Source of the DNA: Xiphydria camelus | Taxonomy: Eukaryota > Arthropoda > Insecta > Hymenoptera > Xiphydriidae | Assembly: GCA_963678675.1 (NCBI GenBank) | Contig: OY783196.1 | Span: 25,150,827 to 25,214,826, forward strand | Length of the DNA: 64,000 nucleotides | Direction of reading: 5' to 3' | In this document: in pieces, positions 55,691 to 64,000 of the stretch | Position numbering within the stretch: position 1 is the first letter of the stretch | Layout: each line of letters begins with the position of its first letter | Notes under the pieces: model-generated | Databases searched by the model: none | What the model saw: the letters and a program-made list of their open reading frames with translations, nothing else | What the model was told of the DNA's origin: nothing | Translations under genes and position numbers: made by a program

Positions 55691-58509
55691 TAGCATTGTC
55701 CAAAGGAGACTAAAAGGATAGATTGCAAATAGACTAAGGAGACAATGATACTTCATAGAAATTTTTATCAAAACTTAAAAAAGGGTATCTTCACAGCAGA
55801 TTGCAAATAATTAATTAGCAAAATATTCGTGAAATCTACTTGAACAAGTTTTTATTATAAATGAGAAAATAGGAAAATGGCCTAGTATTTTTTAATTTAA
55901 AATTCATTTTCACTAACAACAACAAAGAAGTATTAATTAAATTTCTTATTATGTCTATTAATAGATATATTTTGTTTCTGCATAGCATTATTTCCTTCGT
56001 TATAATAATTTCTTTTATCAATAACAGCAACAGAAATTAACAGCTAACACATATCTCATTGCCATTATTAAGAAACAATCTTGAGTTCAATTATCTACAG
56101 AGCATTTCCAAAAAGATTTATCTGTCGCGATAAGAATTTCAATTTCACGGAGATTTTTTAACGAACAAGAGTTCTCTCCAATTAAAGCTAGGAATCTATT
56201 AAAAACTCTTAACGTCCTACTTTTGATTAACAGTGATAACGCCACAGCGCCACTTTAACTTGGAAAAGTGTACGTAGCTATTGTTCATCGATTTTACGGC
56301 GATCGTTGTGAACCAGGTATATCTGAACAAAGAGGAAAAGGGGGGACGCTGCGAAATTAGTTACCTCGTCGAATAGTGTGTACAACAAGGCAGATTTCTA
56401 CATGGGACACGTACACATAGAAATAAGCGCGAAATACGCGGAAACAAGCAAACTCGAAATCAGAGAAGCAACGACAGCCGAATGAAACGAGCCGCTGTTA
56501 CAAATTCGTTGGATACTGCTAATTAGATATGCAATTACCGCCGGTAGAAGTTTTCACCGCGTAACGCAGCATTGTGTCGCGCGAATATAGTTCGGAGATC
56601 CAGCGCGGTCTTCATGCACGACGGAATCGTTGTTAATTAATGGCGACTGGCAAGTCGTCTAACTACCTATTTTCCTCGCATAGATAAACAGAGTTTAATA
56701 AATTATTCATCAGGAGATGAGAAGAGCATCGATTCACCTGCGAAACTATCACACTCGGTAGAATCTCAGGCCACTGTATAAATTAGTATGAAATAATCGA
56801 TAATCAATTTGCCAATTCTATCGTCAGGTGACCCGCCTTGACATTCAGCTTTTCTTATGAAGTAAAAAAAAATATGTCGAGAAACTTGAACGATAAACTT
56901 TATCGTCTTCAGCGGTAATACAAATTCACGAATTTCTTTTTAATAAAATGTACCGACCTAGCAACAAATTTCACTATTGTTCGATATATTCACGGAGAAA
57001 TTAAAATATGGCACGTTTTTCTGAAATTCATGGTAATCGAGTGACATATACAAGACGATGCGCCTTGTAATTTACAGTAAATGGATTCCGTGGTTGTCTC
57101 CATTGAGAGCAACCAAAGTCGTTAATACTGCGCGCCTATGGTAGTCAAGCACGAAACTGAATTACGGCGAAGTACAAAACCCATCGCCTTGTACAGCGAT
57201 TTTCTAGTCCGCAGTACTGTTCGATACGATAATTTGTACTATTGTACAACAAGTATAAGGAAAATAACAGACATTTAGCAACATCTGTCAGACTCTCGCT
57301 ATACACCCCGATCGCTATAAATTTCGATAAATAAATTATGCCATACTCTCTCTTCTCCGTGCTTTACCGATACCAAACACATTTCATCACTCGACCGGCG
57401 ATGCTTTCGCGTAGGACTACTATATACGTAGGACGATTCCCCGAAGAACGAATAGACATGCGAAAGCATATGTAACATGCTAGAATCGAATCTCGCATCA
57501 CGTATACGGAATGCACGTGCGAAAGCTGCAGCGAGATCTCCCGAGGGAAAACGTACCCTTTCGCGTTGCAACGATTCGCGAATGTTGCTCAGATTTTATA
57601 GGGTAATCGGGGACCAGAGATGCAGGACCAAGAGCAGCTCGCGATACGTATAGGAGAGGTATATGAATACCCGCGAAAATTCGACTGTAAACACCGAATG
57701 CTGACGCGTTTTTCGCACACTCGGAAATGAGCTCACGAACTTTTTGGTCCTCTGGGAGTGTGCAGCGGAGAAGCCTCTGCGCATTTCCCAACGCGCGTTA
57801 CACTCTGATCCTCTCGCACAATCGTATACGTCGTCTATATGTGTTAAAGGCTGATTTCCCCCACCGTACATAATCACGGCAACTCGGTGCGACGTAATTT
57901 ACAAATCCCCAAACGCACCGGTTTCGTTGTACAAATTCGCGTACGGTGCATCGCCTGCAGTGCAGTGACTACTCGAAATCGCGGCCAACATTCCTCGAGG
58001 CGAAAGTTGCTACGATTAAATTTCGGTCGGATGTTGTTTACTCGGGTACAACTTGTTCGAAAACTCATTGGTCCTCGAAAGCTGCTTTCACCATTTAACA
58101 AAACGCATACAACAAATTTGAGCGATTAGCGATATTTGTAAAATAATACCTACCAAAAAAAAAATTAAGGAGTAAGATGAAATCGCTGGCGTAAAGATTT
58201 CTTGGGGCTATTTTTATAACGGAAAATAATCAATCCACTCGCGCGTCTTTCAGAATTGAGTGACAATAATGTAAGGCATGTATTACAGTATCTATAGACT
58301 ACTTCAAATCCAATCTATTTCGTTGCTTTCATCTAATTCAAGCTACAATAATAGTGGAGAGACCGCACGATCGAGTATCGACCTGCGGTCCATCGAAACG
58401 TTCGTCATTAATACGAATTTCCGTAGTGATCAGGTAGACCTCCTATCAGGCTTACACGTTAATGTTCCAATCAATCTAACGATGAATAATATAAAAATCT
58501 TTAACTCAT
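55691..58509. other. Non-coding DNA with CpG-rich patch
   Basis: About 57290-58130 is CpG-rich and open on both strands, with no recognisable domain. An ATG ORF of 89 codons at 58278-58547 shows no motif. No gene is called. Confidence 0.45.
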
Positions 58510-59568
58510 GGGTCATTCCATTCCAAATCTATCACTTTTTGGAGTAAATTTTCAATTCTCTTCAAATTTGGATATGTTATTATCAACTGGATTGCAAATC
58601 AGTATGCCAAACGATTTTTAAAAATTTAAGAAATACAAAAGTTATAACACTCAGATGTTTTGAAACCAATTTGTTTCAAAAAATCATAACATTTAAAGCA
58701 AAAATCGCAAAAGCATTAGCAAAATTAAAATTGTTTAAGCAATTAAAATTTCTTTACAAGAATTTTTTGCATCAATACTTGCTCCTCACGTTACTGATGT
58801 CAAAAGTTTGTTAAACAATTTAAATTGCTTAACGACATAGATATTGAAGGTACCTTTACATGATACATAGTCATGCAGATAAGAATACGGCCCCATATCG
58901 CTCACTCCTTTCAAGAACGTCATATCTCAAAAAATGTTATTTTTCAGGAGATCTTGCAAGGATAAAGTACCTACTACTCTTTCAGGGCATTCTGAAAACA
59001 GGCATAACTAAAAATCGCCGATTTTTGAGATATGACGTTGTTGAAAGGAGTGAACGATACGGTAAAGGGTAGACTGGGGATTAATAGCTGCATACGAGAA
59101 CCGCCAACTATAGAACTGCCGAAGTAACACTGTACTACTGTAAAAATAATTACAAATTTGTTTCTAAGGTGACCGCATTTTTAATTCGATGATCGGAAAG
59201 AACATGGGTGTGGCTGAATGCTCATTTTTTTCAGATTTTTAAAAATTTGCGAGATCTAAAAAGGGATTTACAAAATTATTTATTTAAAAAAAGATGTAGA
59301 TATTAATTTTGTTTACATATCTTATTTTTCATATAAGATATCGCATCCGCGCAAGTATGCCAAACTCCATTAAGTTGGGACTTTTGCTTTTAATGTTATG
59401 ATTTTTCGAAACAAATTGATTCCAAAGCTTGTGTTATAACTTTTATATTTTTCAAAATTTTCGAAAAATCGCTTGGTATACGTTTGCAATGCAAGTGATA
59501 ACAATATATCCAAATTTGAAGAAAGCTTAAAAGTTACTCCAAAAAGTGAGATTTGGCATGGAATAACC
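58510..59568. mobile_element. Large foldback element with nested inverted repeat
   Basis: Arms 58510-58712 and 59390-59568 mirror each other at about 80% by eye (ACTTTTTGGAGTAA, CTTCAAATTTGGATAT, AAAGTTATAACAC and AATCATAACATT blocks). The 680-bp interior holds a second, better-kept inverted repeat at 58896-59059. Non-coding. Confidence 0.85.
58896..59059. repeat. Inner inverted repeat (arms of about 40 bp)
   Basis: TATCGCTCACTCCTTTCAAG then AACGTCATATCTCAAAAA at the left faces its near-complement at the right. The loop of about 85 bases contains CAGGAGATCTTGC. Confidence 0.85.
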
Positions 59569-59654
59569 ATAATTTTTCGCGACATAAAATTTCAGAAAAT
59601 AGCATGAGTTCCTAAACATATATCAGACATTTTTTTAATATTTTTTTCTCCAAA

Positions 59655-59870
59655 TAAGGAAAAGTTGTGCCTGTATCGTACTACCACCTAAATCATACCA
59701 CCACCGATATTTTATGAAAGAGTTAGCAGAGTACTCTCACAGAAAATCAGTAATAATACGACTACTTACCATCACCTAAATCATATCACCATTAATTTTT
59801 TATAAAACAGAGTGCTCTGCTATCTCTGTTTCATAAAATATCAGTGATGATATTGCACAATTTAGACAAC
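59655..59870. repeat. Direct and inverted copies of a CACCTAAATCATACCACC motif
   Basis: The block CACCTAAATCATACCACCA-CGATATTTTATGAAA occurs near 59684, again with changes near 59772, and its complement near 59827-59865, giving a mixed tandem and inverted arrangement. Confidence 0.65.
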
Positions 59871-60493
59871 TCTCTCCTATTTACTTAAAAAAAGACCTTA
59901 AACATTAACCTGGGAATAATATTCATTGTATAATAATATTTCTATTTTGAAGTGTTCTACTTCAAAGCAAAGCTCTTCACACATTTCATTAATTCTAGAA
60001 GATTCTTACCAAACGAATCAACCAATTTCAATAAAAATGTTCAAATCCCCGAAAGGAAGTTGCAGCAAAGCGTTCTCTACTCGGAAGATAAAAGAAGGTC
60101 GAGTTCGATTAGAGCTCGCCCTTCAGAAATCATATAATAATCGCAAAACATTTCAGTCAAAATATCAAAAATCGTTCCAACTCTAGCGTCGCCAAGTAGA
60201 ATCGAATGTGGAACGATAAACGAATGATGGCTGCGCCGTACCAAACGATGATAGTTTCTAAATGAGGTCAAAAAAATGGAAGTCGATAGAAGTCTCCTGG
60301 GCGGCACCCAATAGGGACCGCCCGCTCCCGACGTTCCATATACGTAAGGACGTAGCCGTAAAATCCGATGAAAGGTACCCGGTTATCGCGTGTGTAATTT
60401 CAGCTGGAGCATACAGTTTCCTGCTCCTGTCAAGTGGAAGTGTTCGGTCGAGCATGAAGACGCGGCACATGGGGAGTTTCGCATGGATATATC

Positions 60494-60741
60494 TATACTG
60501 CCCAACTATGGAGAAAGGCAGTAACTAGCAAAACACAAATCGAAGTGCGTTTTTTGGTACCATTGAATATCTCGAATTGTTTTGAACCCAAATTTCGTAC
60601 CCTTTTTTTAGTGTTAAAGCTAGGTTTTATCAGCAATCTGTCCGGGAAACTCTTCGGCTAAAGGCATCGAAGTTAATGTTGATTTTCCACAAATTTGTCG
60701 GTTAGCAGTTACTGCCTTTCTCCATAGCGCTGGGCAGTATA
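60494..60741. mobile_element. MITE with TATACTGCCCA ends
   Basis: TATACTGCCCAACTATGGAG at the left mirrors the right end (TATACTGCCCAGCGCTATGG reversed). Both continue through AGAAAGGCAGTAACT. The TA ends serve as a likely target duplication. 248 bp, non-coding. Confidence 0.87.
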
Positions 60742-61067
60742 CTAGCTTTCCCCTCGCGACTTCGTCCACGTGGATCATGAAGTAATCTCATTCCCTATTT
60801 TACCCCCTTAAGGGAGTAAGTATATAAATAATAGGTAGGTATATAAAAACACGCGCGTATTCGAATGCAACGTTGTGTCAAAAATTCAAAGCAATCGGTG
60901 AAGAACTTTCGGAGATTTAAGATTTTGAACAAACGAACATTTACATTTTTGTTTATATAGATATATCAACGGTTACCTAATTAACGTAACGTAACACATT
61001 GCGCGAAATGCAAAACATTTTCGTTAAGTGCCTGCTTTTACGAATGATCATCATTTTACAGTTATCT
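60742..61067. other. Non-coding AT-rich DNA
   Basis: No feature recognised. Confidence 0.6.
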
Positions 61068-61329
61068 CACTAAGAAAAATGATTAGGTTAAAATGACAAG
61101 ATGCATCTAGTTAAACACGTTTAGTTATTCTAACCAAAATTCTGGTCAGTTGAACCAAATATTTAGTTATTTTAATTAGATGTTTAGTCATTCCAACCAA
61201 GCGTTTAGTCATTATAATCGAAAAATGGTCAATTTAACCGAACACAGATGGAGGATCCATATTTCACCAAACGGTTTGGTTATCGACTCCAGGATTTTGG
61301 TTAAATTGGCCAAGTTATTTTTCTAAGTG
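61068..61329. mobile_element. CACTNAGAAAAAT element with internal minisatellite
   Basis: CACTAAGAAAAATGATTAGG at the left mirrors the right end, which reads CACTTAGAAAAATAACTTGG. The body is a degenerate array of about 20-bp units, TTTAGTYATTYYAACCAAA, five or six times. Truncated relative at 4984-5165. Confidence 0.78.
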
Positions 61330-62344
61330 CATTGGTCTCTCGAAATGATGAAAGAAACAATTGGTTCCCGCACATCCCTGCTACGTCGAAAGACTTCGAA
61401 TCACTCGCTAAAATAAAATATCTATAACTTTTAACGCCGTGGTCAAAACGCCGTTCAGTTTGAGATTAAAACTTTATCAAAAGACGTTTAAAAAAGATTG
61501 AAAAGATCAACCTCTTCACCCAATATATAAAGTTCAGAAAAGACTCCGTATTGGACAGATTACGAGTTCGGATAGCCAAATTCTTCAAATGAAGACAGAA
61601 AGAGAGGGAGTGACACAGCTGACGACAGTCCCAAAAAAAAAACCAACAAGCCAGCGAGGCGTCGATATTCGTTGTGTACATTCCAAATCTGCAATATATT
61701 CAAACGACCATGACCTCGTTATCTATTGATTTTTCCAACCACCTTGGCTCCTCGTGCCGAATAACGAGTAATTTTCCTAAATATTCGCAACTAAACCACG
61801 TTCTCATTCCGCGATCCATGGTCGAGATTGTTCAACCGTATTAAGCTAGCACGTGTTCACTTATATTCAAGCCACCTTGTTTTCTCAAGAACAAAAGTGG
61901 TGTGTCTGAAAAGCGCGATCACGACTGGTTCCACCGTCAATTCGCTCCCGCAACCTCGAAATTGGATGGAGTTAGATACGTTTTGCTCCTATCGTCGCGT
62001 ATGATTCTCGTATATCTAATATACCTACTATAGATACGAGTATATCCCAAGTGACACAGTTCTTAGCGAAGGCTCAGCGATGTCGTGGAGCCGTAATTAC
62101 TACATTTTAAAATATCCGATGCGAGCAGGGAGCAAAGCTTGATACTTATCTAACGACGTCACTGAGATGTAATTAATACATCAAAGCCCACGCCAACTGC
62201 AAATATTTTAAAAATAATTAGAAACTCCCAACTATATTATGAGTTCCCATTTCAGGATCGATTAATGGAAAGAGAGATCGATCAAATTTCAAGAAAATAT
62301 TTCAAATCCCTGACTCTTCTCTCACTTGTCTCGGCTTTTCATTT
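61330..62344. other. Non-coding DNA
   Basis: No feature recognised. A short pyrimidine-rich stretch at about 61600 belongs to no gene. Confidence 0.55.
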
Positions 62345-63005
62345 TTCCAATAGGGTCCTCTGTCAACATTATTGCGATTGGCAGTATTAAAACTGTTCGC
62401 GAAAAGTTCTCAGTTAATTTCTAGTGATTTTTTGCTTCGAAAGAATTTAGAAACCATTCGGCAATATCTTTCTCAGGTCGAAAATAGGTTTTCATAAAGT
62501 ATTATGATTAGCAATTTATTAATTGATCATTAAAATTGGAACCGATAACTGTCATGGCTGAGCATGTTTGAAATCGATTTGACAGGCACCAAAACTTTTA
62601 GTTAGATTAGAAATATTGTGCACTTACGGAGAATGCGAGGTAATTTCCGACCTGTGTGGTTTGCTGCGCACTATTGATTCCAATATGTTTCACCGCAATA
62701 TCTTGTTATTACACGGCGTTATTTTACTCAGGGCGTGTATGATGTGGTGGCAGACCGTTTTTCTAACATATAGAATATTTTGCTTTAGACCTCTCGCACG
62801 AGTGCTGCATGTCACTTGGGGGTAATTATAAATTTTTTCTCTAATTTGACTGACAATAATATTTAAGAATGATATACTCTTGAACGTTACTACGCCAATG
62901 AGTTTCACTATTTTACCGACAGCGATATCATTCTCAAATATTGCGCGAGAAAAATTTCTTCTACGAATTTTCAAAGTCCCTAGAACTGACAGAGAGCCAT
63001 TAAAT
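62345..63005. repeat. Second copy of the Tigger internal sequence, inverted
   Basis: Reverse-complement matches run from 63005 to about 62830 (against 32326-32500) and from about 62680 to 62345 (against 34046-34385). The terminal repeats are missing. This copy lacks the piggyBac insertion and several hundred bases of the interior. A minus-strand ORF at 62690-62974 (FENDIAVGKIVKLIG) has a broken counterpart in the 32-kb copy, so it may be an old coding remnant, but I do not recognise it. Confidence 0.8.
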
Positions 63006-63018
63006 ATGTAGTCTTATA

Positions 63019-63238
63019 TGAGGTGTAATGACTAAGAGGGCCGAAACAGAAAGAGACTAATTATGTTCAGAATTAGTACACTGACCAATGACACGACTTC
63101 TTACGATCCCCGTTCTTCGGAACCCACTCGGCTGTCAAATCTTCGTCGAAGTGAGGGAATCGTAGAAAGTCATACCATTGTGTGTGTGGTCAGTGTATAA
63201 TCTCCTTCTGTTTCAACCTTCTTGGCCATTACACCTTG
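63019..63238. mobile_element. Foldback MITE, TA-flanked
   Basis: Left TGAGGTGTAATGACTAAGAG and right CAAGGTGTAATGGCCAAGAA (reversed) start arms that extend almost to the centre: TTACGATCCCCGTTCTTCG faces CGAAGTGAGGGAATCGTAG. TA at both ends. Confidence 0.9.
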
Positions 63239-64000
63239 TATAGTACACCAGATCCATCGTGATTAATACGTAATATGGTGTCGAGAATTATTAACGCGTA
63301 AGGTGCATAGTCGTTTCCGCTCGGAGGAAGTCGACGTGACCGACCTGGCCAGGAAATAGAAAGTAGCTCGGGGAACGGAAATCGAGCGCGAGGTGGTGGC
63401 TGCGACAGGCGTCCGTCGTTGCAGTGATACGGAAGTGCAGTAAATATTTCATATTAACACAGCGATCCGCCAGAGCGCACACACATATACAGTGTATTTT
63501 TACCAGCGTATTTGAGTGTGTGGGAAGCACGATCGATAGCGGGACGCCCTTCTTCATTTGCCCCTGCGTCGAACACACCTCCCTTCATAGGCGGTGAAAC
63601 AACCACCCTCAGCTCATCTGGGCCGAGTTGACAGTCGTGGGGTATCGAATTGGACGACGGTAAGTTCGGTATTTACTCGGCCGTCCTTGGTCAAGGTGGA
63701 CCGTGGGCTGTTGCACCGTTTATGTGTTCGATGTAGGGGAAAATGAAGGGGAGCAAACCGCAATTGGTCGCGCATTGGCCACACTTCGGTGGCGAAAAAT
63801 ACACCCTGTATAATAAATAACCAACGTCAATTCACTCCGATCAACGCGCGCTTTCCTGCAAATTACGTTTCGTGCTATCGCGAAATCAAGGAATAGGCGG
63901 CGGCAAAGGTTAACTGGTAACTGCATCGCGAAATTTTCGTAGGGTAAAAATTAGTTCGAATATGCTCAGAGCGAGTATAGATGAGAATCCGACTGTAGAA
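63239..64000. other. CpG-rich patch with a possible splice donor
   Basis: 63290-63730 is CpG-rich. GACGACG|GTAAGT at 63660 is a strong donor that could end a non-coding first exon on the plus strand. No ATG ORF leads into it. A TACACCCTGTA string at 63801 resembles a MITE end with no visible partner. Confidence 0.35.

Noticed and set aside
1..64000. tRNA, rRNA and CRISPR features
   Set aside because: I looked for B-box-like GGTTCGANTCC, rRNA cores and regular direct repeats with spacers and found none that hold up. The repeats present are inverted or minisatellite.

Overview
The window looks like insect nuclear DNA. It is AT-rich, with scattered CpG-rich patches, GT-AG introns, AATAAA signals and a dense load of short DNA transposons. 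The undepleted CpG and the element types fit Hymenoptera (ant, wasp, bee or sawfly), but the species cannot be told from sequence alone. There is no bacterial-style gene density: almost all 64 kb is intergenic or intronic.

Only one gene is convincing from end to end: a two-exon gene at 37159-37922 (+) with a TATA box, a signal peptide, a small intron and a poly(A) signal. Its mature protein has glutamine at every third position 28 times in a row and a six-residue pattern that fits the left-handed beta-helix hexapeptide rule. I recognise no family. Two weaker exon candidates, each ending in a good splice donor, lie in CpG-rich patches: a signal-peptide first exon at 16583-16625 and a basic N-terminal exon at 29286-29384. 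A non-coding first exon may end at 63659.

The rest is mobile-element history. 0-32 kb: many TA-flanked foldback elements (MITEs) in at least eight families, several present twice, plus a decayed mariner with intact TIRs (25393-26607) and a small piggyBac-type MITE (27556-27715). 32-35 kb: a pogo/Tigger-like element (32190-34611) interrupted by a piggyBac derivative (32735-33700). 38-41 kb: a foldback MITE split by another element that carries a perfect 34-bp palindrome. 43-46 kb: a Harbinger-related cluster with a nested Tigger-type MITE and a mariner 3' relic. 46-52 kb: a 3.8-kb inverted repeat whose arms each carry the 3' end of a piggyBac transposase, with another piggyBac derivative next to it (49917-51427). 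52-64 kb: foldback elements, a dispersed repeat and a second, inverted copy of the Tigger internal sequence (62345-63005).

Three themes recur: piggyBac derivatives that have lost the catalytic part but kept the C-terminal cysteine-rich domain; abundant hairpin-forming inverted repeats that could feed small-RNA pathways; and nested insertions that allow relative dating. Coordinates of repeat ends were read by eye and may be off by a few bases.
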